Shown one piece after another: positions 49,994 through 59,386 of a DNA stretch of 64,000 nucleotides. This stretch comes from Deinobacterium chartae. GTDB lineage: Bacteria > Deinococcota > Deinococci > Deinococcales > Deinococcaceae. The stretch covers positions 1 to 64,000 of the forward strand of contig NZ_JACHHG010000007.1 of NCBI RefSeq assembly GCF_014202645.1, written 5' to 3'. Position numbers and translations under genes: made by a program. Each line of letters starts with the position of its first letter. The first letter of the stretch is position 1. Below the pieces are notes generated by a model that was not told where the DNA came from, made no database searches, and worked only from the letters and a program-made list of their open reading frames with translations.

Positions 49994-50278
49994 GGCACCT
50001 CCTGTGCCGCCGGGGGCGACACTTGAAGGGCATTCTAACGCCTCGAGGTCAAGGAGAGCCGCTGCCGGGGGATGGCGCTGACCCGCTCGGGCTGCTGTCC
50101 CTCTGGCAAGAAGTTCTTTCTGACGCGACATGAAAACACTGCCAAACGAGCGCGCAGCCCACCTCATGCCCGGTTTTCTAAAAACTCACTTACTAAAGCG
50201 GGCGAGACGGCATGATGTCGGCAAACAAGAAGAGCATGAACGAAGACACCGCACGCAGTGTCTCGGGAAGGAGCTGTA

Positions 50279-51118
50279 ATGCATCACCGTAACGTTCGCA
50301 ACCTGATCGCCATTACCACCGCCGCCCTCGTCCTGGCCGCCTGCGGAAACGCCGGAAACCCCAGCAACCCCAATCCGGGCGAAGCGCTTTCCCAGCAGGA
50401 AGCCTCGGAATTGCGCGGAGCCGCCGTCCAGGGTAACGCCATGCTGTCGGCCTCGCTCAGCGCGGACACCAGCCCGCTGGCCATGGTGGGTGCCGGAGTC
50501 AACCTCAACACGAACGACATCGACTGCTCGGCACAGGCCAGCAGCACCACCGACGCCGATAACGACGGCATCCACCAGGATGCCACGCTGACTTGGGACT
50601 GCACCGTGGGAACCCTGAGCACCGAAGGCCGCCTGCGCGCCCAGGACAAGAACGATCAAGACGCGCGCAGCGGCTTCCGCCTCGAGGCCCAGGATGTCCG
50701 GCTCAGCCTGGGCGAAGGCGACCGGCTGCGTTCGTTCGACCTGGACTCCACCTTTGACCTGAACACCTCGGGTCAGACGTATTCGGCCGACTCGCAGCTG
50801 ACCGTCGACTACCAGACTCCCCGGGGCTCGGGCAGCGCCAGCTCGGACTACGACATCACCCTCACCCCTGACAACGCCTCGGATCCTTTCGAGGCGGGCA
50901 CCGTGAGCGTGAGCGGCAACCTGACCTTCGTGCGCAACGGCAAAACCCACGTTTTCACCGCAAGCAGCCAGAACCTGCACTTCCGCCAGTCCTGCGACAG
51001 CGGTTTTGACAGCGGCAGCATCCGCTACGCCGACAACAAGGGCAACACCTTGACCCTCACCTACCAGGGCTGCAACCAGGTCACCGCCACCTTCAACGGC
51101 TCGGTGATGACCGAGTAA
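50279..51118 (+). CDS. Lipoprotein of unknown function
   Basis: The product has 279 residues from the ATG at 50279, behind AAGGAG. The signal ends in the lipobox LVLAAC followed by GNAGNPSNPNPG. The rest is rich in Asp, Ser, Thr and Gly and predicted beta (STFDLNTSGQTYSADSQLTV, TVSVSGNLTFVRNGKTHVFT), with a DADNDGIHQD stretch that resembles a calcium loop of the thrombospondin-3 type. It has four cysteines outside the signal (CSAQASS, DCTVG, QSCDSG, QGCNQ) that may form disulfides. I do not recognise a family. The 285-base gap before it (49994-50278) has no clear promoter to either side. Confidence 0.75.
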   Translation: MHHRNVRNLIAITTAALVLAACGNAGNPSNPNPGEALSQQEASELRGAAVQGNAMLSASLSADTSPLAMVGAGVNLNTNDIDCSAQASSTTDADNDGIHQDATLTWDCTVGTLSTEGRLRAQDKNDQDARSGFRLEAQDVRLSLGEGDRLRSFDLDSTFDLNTSGQTYSADSQLTVDYQTPRGSGSASSDYDITLTPDNASDPFEAGTVSVSGNLTFVRNGKTHVFTASSQNLHFRQSCDSGFDSGSIRYADNKGNTLTLTYQGCNQVTATFNGSVMTE

Positions 51119-51130
51119 ACGCCGGGAGTC

Positions 51131-51167
51131 CATCGAAAAGACGCCCCGATGGGGCGTCTTTTCGATG
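51131..51167. terminator. Bidirectional terminator between the lipoprotein and DUF475 genes
   Basis: Arms of 17 bases (51131-51147 and 51151-51167) pair perfectly around GAT; each arm carries an A or T run next to the GC-rich part (CGAAAAGACGCCCC and its complement). Confidence 0.9.
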
Positions 51168-51176
51168 AAGCCGCGC

Positions 51177-52235
51177 TCAGTTGGCGCGGCCCTGCCCGAG
51201 CGCGGACTGAGCGCGGTTGTGCCGCACCGACCAGTAGATGGCCGCCGCGATAAAGCCCACACCGATCAGGCCGGTTACCACTTCGGGAATATGCACCGTG
51301 GGGCTGAGGCTCAGCAGCATGATGATGGCCAGCGCCCCGATGCCGTAGTGCGCGCCATGCTCGAGGAACACGTACTGCTGCAGCGTGCCGTGGTGCACCA
51401 GCATCAGCGTGATCGAGCGGACGAACACCGCACCGATGGCCAGACCCGCCGCGATGATCACCACCTCCTTGGTGACCGCGAACGCCCCGATCACGCCGTC
51501 GAGCGAGAACGACGCGTCGAGCACCTCGAGGTAGATGAACGACACCAGTCCGGCCTGCGCGGCGTTCTTGGCCAGCGAGTCCGCGTCGAACAGCCCGCCG
51601 AGCGCGTTGATCGCCAGGTACACCAGAATGCCCACGAACCCGGCGATCAGGCCGGCCAGTTTCTCCTCGGCGGGCACCAGGAACTGCACGGCCAGCAGCA
51701 GCAGAATGCCGGTGATGACCACCTGGATGGTATCGAGCTTGCCGATGCGGGCGAGCCCCTCCTCGAGGCGTCCCAGCCAGTGCACATCCTTGTCCGGATC
51801 CATCAGGTAGTTCAGGAAAACCAGCATCAGGAAGCTGCCGCCGAAAGCGCTGATCGGCACGTGCGCTGCGGTGAGCTGCCGCGCGTACTCTTCGGGGTTC
51901 CCGAAGGCGAGCTGGACCACCTCCACCAGGCCGATGTGCGCCACCACGGCCACGATCACGATCGGAAAAACCAGGCGCATGCCGAACACGGCGATCAGGA
52001 TGCCCCAGGTCAGGAAACGGCGCTGCCACAGCGCCGTCATGTTCTTGAGGACCGAGGCGTTGACCACCGCGTTGTCAAAAGACAGCGACAGCTCCATCAC
52101 ACCCAGAATGACGGTGATCAGCAGGAACTGCAGCGCGGTGCTGACATTGCCGGTCTGGAAACCGTACAGCGCCGAAAGGACCAGACAGACCACGGAAAAT
52201 CCTAGGGCGAAACCGAATTCTTTTGCTAACACCAC
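51177..52235 (-). CDS. DUF475 (TerC-superfamily) membrane protein
   Basis: The 352-residue protein starts with a GTG at 52235, behind AGGAGTAAC. Nine or so hydrophobic segments are visible. The TerC-like acidic motifs inside the membrane are present: ELSLSFDNAVVNASVL and DASFSLDGVIGAFAVT. DUF475 proteins are close relatives of TerC, which is proposed to handle metal ions and to organise Ter proteins at the membrane. A TAGAAT box on the minus strand (52321-52316) lies about 80 bases upstream of the start; I could not find a good -35. It is next to the TerD gene on the same strand. Confidence 0.9.
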   Translation of the reverse strand: MVLAKEFGFALGFSVVCLVLSALYGFQTGNVSTALQFLLITVILGVMELSLSFDNAVVNASVLKNMTALWQRRFLTWGILIAVFGMRLVFPIVIVAVVAHIGLVEVVQLAFGNPEEYARQLTAAHVPISAFGGSFLMLVFLNYLMDPDKDVHWLGRLEEGLARIGKLDTIQVVITGILLLLAVQFLVPAEEKLAGLIAGFVGILVYLAINALGGLFDADSLAKNAAQAGLVSFIYLEVLDASFSLDGVIGAFAVTKEVVIIAAGLAIGAVFVRSITLMLVHHGTLQQYVFLEHGAHYGIGALAIIMLLSLSPTVHIPEVVTGLIGVGFIAAAIYWSVRHNRAQSALGQGRAN

Positions 52236-52381
52236 GTTACTCCTGGGGCTGGAATAGCCTCGAGAAGCCGAGCTCGAGGACGGTTGGGCGGGCCCGGCAC
52301 AAAGACCAACGAGTTATTCTATGCCTCTGTCACCCCGCCCGTCGGCGAAACCACCAGGATGCGCGTTCATTTGTCCATAAG

Positions 52382-52415
52382 AAAAGCCCCCACCACAGGG
52401 TAGGGGCTTTTTTGT
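52382..52415. terminator. Terminator of the TerD gene
   Basis: AAAAGCCCC (52382-52390) pairs with GGGGCTTTT (52403-52411). On the minus strand it follows the TerD stop (52434) and ends in CTTTTCTTATGG; on the plus strand it ends in six T residues. Confidence 0.85.
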
Positions 52416-52433
52416 AGTCCGGGGTACGTGAAA

Positions 52434-53018
52434 TCAGAGGTTGGCACGCATGACCGGCAGCAGGTCCTGGAAGGTTCGGCCCGAAGCGTTCTCGCCGATG
52501 GCGTGCATCTTCCACTCGCCCCCGTGGCGGTAGACCTTGCTCATGACCTGAGCCGTGTGGCTCCCGGTGGCGCTCAGGTTGTACCGGGCCACCTCGCGGC
52601 CGGTCGCCTGATCCACCAGGCGGCAGTAGGCGTTCTCGACCTGCGAGAAGTTCTGGCCGGTGAACGAGTTCACCACGAACACCAGCGCGGTCACGCTCTG
52701 CGGTACGCGCGAGAGGTCCACGATGATCTGCTCGTCGTCTCCGTCGCCCGCACCGGTGCGGTTGTCGCCGGTGTGCTGGATCGAACCGTCGCGGCTCTGC
52801 AACTGGCGGAACCACACCGTATCCACAATCTGGCCCGAGGCATCGAACATCACGCACGAGGCGTCCAGGTCAATCTCCTGCGCGCCGCCCCCGAACATGC
52901 CCAGGAAGCCGCCTTTTTTCTTGGCATCCCAGCCGAGGCCCATCACAACGCGGGTCAGCTGGCCGCCCGCCTCTTTCTCGAGGCTGATCTTCTGTCCTTT
53001 GGTGAGGCTGATCGACAT
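52434..53018 (-). CDS. TerD-family protein (TerZ-like)
   Basis: This 194-residue TerD-domain protein has the start SISLTKGQKISLEKE, an extra loop GGFLGMFGGG typical of TerZ-like members, then EIDLDASCVMFD, the calcium-binding segment HTGDNRTGAGDGDDEQIIVDL and YRHGGEWKMHAIGE near the end. All acidic residues of the two calcium sites seem to be present. TerD proteins respond to tellurite, phage and other envelope or oxidative stress; the molecular role is unsettled. It has its own promoter and terminator. Confidence 0.94.
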   Translation of the reverse strand: MSISLTKGQKISLEKEAGGQLTRVVMGLGWDAKKKGGFLGMFGGGAQEIDLDASCVMFDASGQIVDTVWFRQLQSRDGSIQHTGDNRTGAGDGDDEQIIVDLSRVPQSVTALVFVVNSFTGQNFSQVENAYCRLVDQATGREVARYNLSATGSHTAQVMSKVYRHGGEWKMHAIGENASGRTFQDLLPVMRANL

Positions 53019-53073
53019 GATTGGATCCTTTCGGTAAATCTTTTCTCAGTATTGGGTTTTGGGACGGCGAAAC

Positions 53074-53101
53074 AAGCTAGGCTCATCACGGATAGAAGCA
53101 A
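53074..53101 (-). promoter_or_regulatory. Promoter of the TerD gene at 52434-53018
   Basis: On the minus strand TTGCTT (53101-53096) and TAGCTT (53079-53074) are 16 bases apart, 56 bases upstream of the ATG. The start itself has GAAAGGAT upstream. Confidence 0.6.
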
Positions 53102-53171
53102 GTTCTTAAGGGTCCGCGAGCCGCAACCTTCGCTCGAGCGAGGCGTTTTTCCTCCGAACGGATCGCTCTGC

Positions 53172-54935
53172 TCACCTGTCTCCGCTCAGCAACCCGCCCA
53201 GCAGGCCGCTGCCCCCCACACCCCGGTTTTCCTCGCGCCGCCCGCCGGCCCTCGAGGCGGCGAACAGGCGGTCGGCGAAGCGCGAGAGCGGCAGGCTCTG
53301 CAGGTACACGGTCCCCGGACCGGTCAGGTGGGCCAAGAACATGCCCTCACCGCCAAACAGCGCGTTCTTGAAGCCGCCCAGGAAACGGATGTCGTAGTCT
53401 ACCGAGGGCGAGAAAGCCACCAGACAGCCGGTGTCCACCCGCAGGGTCTCGCCGGGGGCGAGTTCGTGCTTCACGATCGCTCCGCCCGCGTGAATAAAAG
53501 CCATTCCCTGGCCCTCGAGCCGCTGCAGGATAAAGCCCTCGCCCCCGAAAAAGCCAGCGCCCAGCCGCTTGGTAAAGGCCACCTCGACCTCCACACCGCG
53601 CGCAGCACACAAGAAAGCGTCCTTCTGGCACAAGAAGCGTCCGCCGAGTGCGGCCAGATCGAGCGGGATGATCTTGCCGGGGTACGGTGCGGCAAAGGCC
53701 ACGCGGCCCTTGCCGCTGCCGCCGTGCGTGAAGTTGGTGATGAAAAAGCTCTCGCCGGTCACCATGCGCTTGAGCCCGCTGAACAGGCCCCCGCCGCCGA
53801 AGCCGGTCTGCATCTCGATGCCCGGCCCCATGTACATCAAAGCTCCCGCTTCGGCGCGCACGGTCTCGCCCGGGTCCAGCTCGATCTCGACCATCTGCAG
53901 GTCATCGCCCAAGATGCGGTAGTCGATCACGTCGGCCGGGCCGCGCACCTGTCCGCCGCCTTGCATGCCGCCCAGCGCGTTACCGACCTGTCCGAGCAGC
54001 CCGCCCAGGGAACCCGGAAGCCCCCCGCTGCCCGCACCGAAACCGGAGCCTCCCGAAGCGGGAGGGACGGGCGGCCCGAAACCCGACCCGCCCTGCGCGG
54101 AGCCAAAACCCGGGCCCGGAGACGACGGCCCGAAGCCAGAACCCGGCGACGCCGGACCAAACCCCGAACCGCCCTGGGCGGAGCCAAAACCGCTCGAGGC
54201 GGGCGGTGTGGCCGGACCGAACCCCGCTCCCTGCGCAGGCGGATGGGAAGTGCCAAACCCCGAACTGCCCTGCGCGGAGCCGAAACCCGGGGACGACGGC
54301 CCAAAACCGCTCGAGGAACTCGCCGGACCAAAACCCGAACCGCCCTGGGCGGGGCCGAAACCCGCACTCGAGCTGGACGGACCAAAACCCGGAGCGGGCG
54401 AGGTCGGGCCCACCCCAGGCAGGCCGTAGCCACCGAACTGCGCCAGCAAAGCCTCGAGGCCGCCCGCGAAGCCCTGCCCTACGGCGGCGAAACGCCACTC
54501 TCCCTTGCGGTAGAACTCCGCAACCAGCGCGGCGCGTTCGGAGCCAAAGTCGGCGGCGTTCAGCACGAAGCTCGCCACCGCGCCCCGGGGGTCGAACAGG
54601 GTCAGCTGCGCACCCTGCAGGGTGCGCAGCTCGGAAGCCTCGAGGGACAGGACAAAGACCACCCGCTGCGCACCGGTGGGCAGGCGGCCCAGGTCCAGGT
54701 CAAAGACGGACAGGCCCGGCTGCACCGAAACCAGGCGCACCGAACCGTCCGCGCTCTGCGGCTGGGTGCGCGAGACGAAGCTGCGCGGGTCGTCGAGGCG
54801 TCCGGTCTCGCCGAGCACGAAGGCGCAGAAGTCAGCGGCCCCCTGTGGGGTCAGGCCGCGCAGTTCGGCGCGCAGTTGCGCCGAGGTGGTGAGTTCCGAG
54901 AGCCGGGCTTTTTCACCGCGCACGAACGCTCGCAT
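53172..54935 (-). CDS. TerD-like and AIM24 domain fusion with an FG-repeat linker
   Basis: The 587-residue protein has three parts. Residues 1-170 are a TerD-like domain: the end [21 protein letters not shown] matches canonical TerD almost exactly, but the calcium segment (GDNRTG, GDDE) is missing. Residues about 182-305 are a low-complexity linker with 13 GFG motifs separated by Pro, Ser, Ala and Gln. Residues about 337-550 are an AIM24/TIGR00266 beta domain ([40 protein letters not shown]). No membrane segment. Related TerD-AIM24 proteins occur with Ter genes; the FG linker could drive self-association. It lies between two TerD genes on the same strand. Confidence 0.87.
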   Translation of the reverse strand: MRAFVRGEKARLSELTTSAQLRAELRGLTPQGAADFCAFVLGETGRLDDPRSFVSRTQPQSADGSVRLVSVQPGLSVFDLDLGRLPTGAQRVVFVLSLEASELRTLQGAQLTLFDPRGAVASFVLNAADFGSERAALVAEFYRKGEWRFAAVGQGFAGGLEALLAQFGGYGLPGVGPTSPAPGFGPSSSSAGFGPAQGGSGFGPASSSSGFGPSSPGFGSAQGSSGFGTSHPPAQGAGFGPATPPASSGFGSAQGGSGFGPASPGSGFGPSSPGPGFGSAQGGSGFGPPVPPASGGSGFGAGSGGLPGSLGGLLGQVGNALGGMQGGGQVRGPADVIDYRILGDDLQMVEIELDPGETVRAEAGALMYMGPGIEMQTGFGGGGLFSGLKRMVTGESFFITNFTHGGSGKGRVAFAAPYPGKIIPLDLAALGGRFLCQKDAFLCAARGVEVEVAFTKRLGAGFFGGEGFILQRLEGQGMAFIHAGGAIVKHELAPGETLRVDTGCLVAFSPSVDYDIRFLGGFKNALFGGEGMFLAHLTGPGTVYLQSLPLSRFADRLFAASRAGGRREENRGVGGSGLLGGLLSGDR

Positions 54936-54951
54936 AGGTTACCTGCCTTGA

Positions 54952-54972
54952 GCCCGCCCCAGGGGGGCGGGC
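54952..54972 (-). terminator. GC-rich hairpin between the TerD gene and the TerD-AIM24 gene
   Basis: GCCCGCCCC (54952-54960) and GGGGCGGGC (54964-54972) form a 9-bp stem with a 3-base loop, 91 bases after the TerD stop. There is no T-run on either strand, so its strength as a terminator is uncertain. Confidence 0.4.
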
Positions 54973-55063
54973 TGCGGGAACGGCGCAGGTTGTGGCATAC
55001 GTTCGGCTCATGAAACGGAGGGCTTCACGAGAGGCCACACCGCACGCCGGTCCCCGAGAGGGT

Positions 55064-55642
55064 TCAGCCGACGTTGACGCCGTAGGACTGGGCCATGGGG
55101 CCCAGCCCGCCGGAGAAGCCCTGACCGACCGCCTTGAACTTCCACTCGCCGTTGTGACGGTACACCTCGCCAAAGAGCATCGCGACTTCGGTCGAGGAGT
55201 CCTCGGACAGGTCGTAACGGGCGATTTCGTTGCTGGTATCGGCGTTCAGCACGCGGATGTAGGCGTTGTTGACCATGCCGAAGTTCTGACGGCGGGCGGT
55301 CGCCTCGTGGATGGTCACACCCACGACCAGCTTCTGAACGTCGGCCGGAACGGTCTCGAGGTTGACCTCGATCGCCTCGTCGTCGCCCTCGCCCTGGCCG
55401 GTGCGGTTGTCGCCCTTGTGCACGACCGAGCCGTCGGCGGAACGGGGGTTGTTGTAGAAGATGAAATCCGAGTCCGAGCGGACCTTGCCGCCTTCGTTGA
55501 GCAGGAAAACGCTGGCGTCGAGGTCGAAGGCGTCGCCGTCGGTCACGCGCAGGTCCCAGCCGAGGCCGATCAGGATGCGCTTGAGGCCGGGTTCGGCCTT
55601 GGAGAGACTGACGTTGCCACCCTTGGAAAGAGAAACTGCCAT
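55064..55642 (-). CDS. terD: TerD-family calcium-binding stress protein
   Basis: This 192-residue protein is a textbook Ter[47 protein letters not shown], the calcium segment [37 protein letters not shown] and [20 protein letters not shown]. Length and motifs equal those of TerD/TerE. Calcium is bound by the two acidic clusters. The ATG follows CGGAGG. The product is cytoplasmic and in other bacteria is abundant under metal and oxidative stress; in Deinococcus Ter proteins are induced after irradiation or tellurite. It is the first in a series of Ter-family genes running toward 51177. Confidence 0.96.
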   Translation of the reverse strand: MAVSLSKGGNVSLSKAEPGLKRILIGLGWDLRVTDGDAFDLDASVFLLNEGGKVRSDSDFIFYNNPRSADGSVVHKGDNRTGQGEGDDEAIEVNLETVPADVQKLVVGVTIHEATARRQNFGMVNNAYIRVLNADTSNEIARYDLSEDSSTEVAMLFGEVYRHNGEWKFKAVGQGFSGGLGPMAQSYGVNVG

Positions 55643-55742
55643 GTTTAACCTCCGATAACGGAAAATCGCGTGTTTGACGAACAGAATCTGTCCGCGCCCA
55701 TCATAACACCCTCAAAGGTAAGGGTCGGACAACCCGTTAAAC

Positions 55743-55811
55743 GCGGCGGGAGCCGCGTGCGTTCCCAACGCGGCTCCCGCCGCGCGGATCAGGGTAAGCC
55801 CCGATCCGCGC
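55743..55811. terminator. Double hairpin terminator of the oligopeptide-binding protein gene
   Basis: Stem 1 pairs 55743-55757 with 55769-55783 (15 bp); stem 2 pairs GCGCGGATC (55782-55790) with GATCCGCGC (55803-55811). On the minus strand the second stem starts 13 bases after the binding-protein stop. There is no long T-run. The two stems overlap by two bases and may alternate. Confidence 0.65.
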
Positions 55812-55824
55812 ATCCTTTAACGGC

Positions 55825-57558
55825 TCACTGTTTGGAGATGGGATAGAAGTAGTCGCCTGCGAACATGGGATTCATCACGCGGCCCTGAACGTTGTCGCGC
55901 GTCACGTAGGTGTTCAGCGACTGGGTCAGCGGAACCATCACCACTTCCTCGAAGCCGCGCGTTGCGATCTGACGGTACAGTTCCACCCGGCGGTCCTGGT
56001 TGGTCGAGGCGATGGCCTCGGAGATCAGGCGGTCCATCGCCGGATCGCTGTAACGGATGTTCTGGGCGTAGGTGCCGTGCGACTCGTAAAAAGGCTGCGC
56101 GAACGAGTGCGGGTCGGCGAAGTCCGCACCCCAGCCGGCGAACCACAGCGTCATCTTGCCGGCAGCGCCCTGCGAGAGGATCTGCGAGAACTGCAGCTCG
56201 CGCACCTCTACCCTGAATTTGGGGTTGAGGCTCTCGAGGTTCTGCTTGAGAATCTCGAGGCCGCGCTGGCGGCTGGTGTTACCCGAGTTGAAAAAGACCG
56301 GCAGCGTGAAGCCGTTCTCCCACACCTCACCGTTCCAGGCGGCCTGGAAGGCCTCGCGGGCGCGGTCGAGGTCCTGGCTGTAACGCTGGCTCTCGTCGGC
56401 GCCGGGCAGCCCCTCGAGCAAGATGGTGTTCTGCTGCCGCCCGTTGCCCTGCAGCACGTCGTTCACGTAGGCATCGTAGTCAAAGGCATAGGCGATGCCG
56501 CGGCGCACGTTCTCGTCCGAGAAGAAGTTGGCCGGAATGCCGCGTCCGTCAAGGCGGCCGCTGCCCAGGTAACCGGTGCCGGAGCCGTCGATGTTCCAGT
56601 TCATCAAGAAGGCCGTGAGCGACAGCGAGGGCCGCTGCTCGACGGTGACGCCCTCGATCTTGCGCACGGTCGGCAGCTGCGAGGGTGTGATGGCATTGGG
56701 GCTGGCCATGTCGGCGTCGCCCGCCTGCAGCTGCTGGATGCGCGTTCCTTCCTCGTTCACCGACAGGATGATCACGCGCTCGAGCTGGGCCGGTTCTTTG
56801 TAGTAGTTGTTGTTGCGCTGCAAGATCACCGAGGTGCCCACGTCGTAGCGCTCGATCGTAAACGGACCGGAGCCCAGCGGCCCGCCGTTCAGCTTGCTCT
56901 CGGCCTGCTCGAGGTTGTTGAATTCTTCCCAGTCGTTGGCCGTGCCGCTCCAGTCACCGGCCTCGACAGCGGCCGACTTGGAGTAGATGCTGCCCCAGTA
57001 GCCGGCCAGCACCTCGAGGAAAGGTGCAAAGGGCTTGGCCAGGGTGAAGACCACGGTGTCGCCTTCCACCTCGATGGCCTTGTCGATGGCCTCGTAGCCC
57101 ACCTCGCCGTCGGCGCGCACCGGGGCGGCGCTGCCCAGCAGCGGCTCGAGCAGCAGACCGGCGGGACCCACGTCGGTCGAGTACACCATCATGCGCTCGA
57201 GGCTGTACTCCACGTCCTCGGGCGTGATCGGGCTGCCATCCGAAAACTTGGCGCCCTCGCGCAGGCGGACGCGGTAGACCCGCCCGTCTTCGGAGATGCC
57301 TCCGTTTTCGACGGTGGGGAGCTCGGCGGCCAGCTGCGGAACCAGATCGCGCGGGCTGTCTCCGTCGTAGAAAAACAGGGTGTCGAGGGTGTTCTGCAAC
57401 ACCTCGCCGCAGGCGCTGTCATAGCAGTAGGCGGGGTCAAAGCTCGACCAGTCGCCGAACGTTACGGTGGTCAGGGTGTTGCGTTCGCCGCCGCCGCCCG
57501 ACGAGCAGGCGGTCAGCAGGCCGACCAGCAGGCCGGTAGCCAGGATCGATTTTTTCAC
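55825..57558 (-). CDS. Oligopeptide/dipeptide-binding lipoprotein (SBP family 5)
   Basis: The product has 577 residues from a GTG at 57558, behind GGAGG; the longer frame would add a nonsense leader before the signal. The signal MKKSILATGLLVGLLTAC ends at lipobox Cys18. The mature part has the family 5 pattern: LTTVTFGDWSSFDPAYCYDS, YRVRLREGAKFSDGSPITPE (strong signature) and FAGWGADFADPHSFAQPFYE near the end. It binds peptides, or other ligands such as nickel or opines. No DppB/C/D/F genes are nearby, so it is an orphan receptor that must use a transporter encoded elsewhere. Confidence 0.93.
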   Translation of the reverse strand: MKKSILATGLLVGLLTACSSGGGGERNTLTTVTFGDWSSFDPAYCYDSACGEVLQNTLDTLFFYDGDSPRDLVPQLAAELPTVENGGISEDGRVYRVRLREGAKFSDGSPITPEDVEYSLERMMVYSTDVGPAGLLLEPLLGSAAPVRADGEVGYEAIDKAIEVEGDTVVFTLAKPFAPFLEVLAGYWGSIYSKSAAVEAGDWSGTANDWEEFNNLEQAESKLNGGPLGSGPFTIERYDVGTSVILQRNNNYYKEPAQLERVIILSVNEEGTRIQQLQAGDADMASPNAITPSQLPTVRKIEGVTVEQRPSLSLTAFLMNWNIDGSGTGYLGSGRLDGRGIPANFFSDENVRRGIAYAFDYDAYVNDVLQGNGRQQNTILLEGLPGADESQRYSQDLDRAREAFQAAWNGEVWENGFTLPVFFNSGNTSRQRGLEILKQNLESLNPKFRVEVRELQFSQILSQGAAGKMTLWFAGWGADFADPHSFAQPFYESHGTYAQNIRYSDPAMDRLISEAIASTNQDRRVELYRQIATRGFEEVVMVPLTQSLNTYVTRDNVQGRVMNPMFAGDYFYPISKQ

Positions 57559-57579
57559 TTGTCCTCCGGGACAGGGCGA

Positions 57580-57594
57580 CTGCGCGTGGCGCAG
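57580..57594. repeat. Short perfect hairpin CTGCGC-GTG-GCGCAG (copy 2)
   Basis: Identical to 24061-24075. On the minus strand it lies 21 bases before the start codon of the oligopeptide-binding protein gene, the same position relative to the start as the other copy relative to the amino-acid permease gene. Confidence 0.5.
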
Positions 57595-57862
57595 CGCCGG
57601 AACAGGGACACCGGCACGGTCAGCCGGGCTTGGTTGTAATTTACCCCCGTATCCCATGAGATGGTTTTAGATATCTACGAGAAATACGTTCACTAAATTT
57701 CATTCTTATTGCCCACTTTCAGAAGGGGTATTCCGAGTAATTACGTCCTGTTGCCCCTAGCCATGTTTGAGAAACTATTAATAAAAGTGCATCAAGAAGT
57801 TGCTCGGCCCTGCTGCCGCTGCCCTCCTGACCGGTGCCAAACGCATGTTAGAGTAAGCCGGG
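57595..57862. other. Divergent intergenic region, oligopeptide-binding gene and gcvT
   Basis: The stretch from 57640 to 57800 is AT-rich and must contain the minus-strand promoter. I looked for a glycine riboswitch in front of gcvT and found no tandem aptamer core; the gcvT promoter near 57827-57854 leaves almost no leader, which also argues against one. Confidence 0.5.
57827..57854 (+). promoter_or_regulatory. Promoter of the glycine cleavage operon
   Basis: CTGACC (57827-57832) and TAGAGT (57849-57854) are 16 bases apart; the ATG of gcvT follows 8 bases after the -10, so the first mRNA would be leaderless or nearly so. There is no ribosome site in the gap. Confidence 0.55.
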
Positions 57863-58936
57863 ATGACAGACCAGAGCGCACTCCAAAAAACCCCGCTGTA
57901 CCCGGCTCACCTCGAGGCGAACGCCCGCATGGTCGAGTTCGGCGGCTGGGCCATGCCGGTGCAGTACGAGGGCGTGATCAAGGAACATCAGGCCGTGCGC
58001 GAACGCGCGGCCGTGTTCGATGTCTCGCACATGGGAGAGTTCCGGGTAAAGGGGCCCGGGGCGCTCGATTTCCTGCAATACGCGACCCCCAACGACGTCT
58101 CGAAGCTCAAACCCGGCCGCGCGCAGTACAACATGCTGCCCAACGACCGCGGTGGGCTGGTCGACGACATCTACATCTACTGCCTGGCCCCCCACGAGTA
58201 CCTGGTGGTGGTCAACGCTTCGAACATCGGCAAGGACTTCGCGCACCTAGAGCAGTTGCGCGCGGGATTCGACGTCACGCTCAGCGACGAGTCAGGGGCC
58301 TGGGCGCTGCTGGCCGTGCAGGGCCCGCAGACCGAGGCGCTGCTGCAACCGCACACCGACCTCGACCTGAGCCACCACAAGAAAAATGCCGTGTTCTTCG
58401 CGCAGCTGTTCGGCATGCCGGTCATGATGGCCCGCACCGGCTACACCGGCGAGGACGGCTTCGAGGTCTTCGTGGAGGCCGCGCTGGCCGAGCGCCTCTG
58501 GAAAGCGCTGCTGTCCGCCGGTATCCCCCCGGCGGGGCTGGGCGCACGCGACACCCTGCGCCTCGAGGCGGGCTTTCCGCTGTACGGCCACGAGTTCTCG
58601 GACGACCTCAACCCGCTGCAGAGCCACTACGGCTGGGTCTTTAAGGACAAGCCGCACTTCGGGCGCGAGGCGCTGCAGGCCGCACCCAACACCCGCGAGC
58701 TGGTGGGGCTGCGCCTCGAGAAGGCCATCGCCCGCGAAGGAGCCCCGGTGCTCTCGGGCGAGCGCGTGGTCGGCGTGGTCACCAGCGGCACCTCGAGCCC
58801 CACGCTGAAGTATCCGATCGCGCTGGCCTACGTGGACCGCGACGCTCTCCACCTCGGCCTGAGCGTCGAAATTCGCGGCAAGCCGCACTCCGCCGAGCGC
58901 GTAAGCGTACCGTTTTACCGTCCTCCAACCCGCTAA
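57863..58936 (+). CDS. gcvT: Glycine cleavage system aminomethyltransferase (T protein)
   Basis: This 357-residue enzyme takes the aminomethyl group from lipoyl-GcvH and passes it to tetrahydrofolate, releasing ammonia. Clear motifs: [34 protein letters not shown], the folate-site [13 protein letters not shown] and [20 protein letters not shown]. Length is normal. First gene of gcvT-gcvH-gcvPA-gcvPB; 55 bases separate it from gcvH. The start follows a promoter box directly. Confidence 0.97.
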   Translation: MTDQSALQKTPLYPAHLEANARMVEFGGWAMPVQYEGVIKEHQAVRERAAVFDVSHMGEFRVKGPGALDFLQYATPNDVSKLKPGRAQYNMLPNDRGGLVDDIYIYCLAPHEYLVVVNASNIGKDFAHLEQLRAGFDVTLSDESGAWALLAVQGPQTEALLQPHTDLDLSHHKKNAVFFAQLFGMPVMMARTGYTGEDGFEVFVEAALAERLWKALLSAGIPPAGLGARDTLRLEAGFPLYGHEFSDDLNPLQSHYGWVFKDKPHFGREALQAAPNTRELVGLRLEKAIAREGAPVLSGERVVGVVTSGTSSPTLKYPIALAYVDRDALHLGLSVEIRGKPHSAERVSVPFYRPPTR

Positions 58937-58991
58937 CAGCGCCTCAGTTCACCAAACCGCGAACAGGCTCAACCTAGACTGGAGAAACAAC

Positions 58992-59369
58992 ATGAACACT
59001 CCCCAAAACCTCAGGTACCTCAAGTCTCACGAGTGGGTGCGCGTCGATGGCAATATCGCCACGGTCGGCATCACCGACTTTGCCCAGGATCAGCTGGGCG
59101 ACGTGGTCTACGTCGAACTCCCGCAGGTGGGACGCACGGTGAGCGCTGGCGAGAGCGTCGCGGTCGTCGAGTCGGTCAAGACCGCCAGCGACATCTACAG
59201 CCCGGCCAGCGGCACCGTGATCGAGGTCAACGACGACCTCGAGGGCAGCCCCGAGCGCGTTAACGAAAGCCCGTACGAGGGGGGCTGGCTCTTTAAGGTC
59301 GAACTGGGCGATCTGCACGCCGACCTGCTGGACGCAGCCGCCTACGAGGCCATCGCTCAGGACAGCTGA
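58992..59369 (+). CDS. gcvH: Glycine cleavage system H protein
   Basis: This 125-residue carrier shuttles the aminomethyl group on a lipoyl arm. The lipoyl attachment site is Lys63 in [14 protein letters not shown]. The hybrid barrel pattern [20 protein letters not shown] is complete. ATG behind GGAGAAACAAC. It sits 55 bases after gcvT and 17 bases before gcvPA. Confidence 0.97.
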   Translation: MNTPQNLRYLKSHEWVRVDGNIATVGITDFAQDQLGDVVYVELPQVGRTVSAGESVAVVESVKTASDIYSPASGTVIEVNDDLEGSPERVNESPYEGGWLFKVELGDLHADLLDAAAYEAIAQDS

Positions 59370-59386
59370 GCGGAAAGGCAAGAACC

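Noticed and set aside
57559-57862. Possible glycine riboswitch upstream of gcvT
   Set aside because: No aptamer core was found and the promoter leaves at most a few leader bases.
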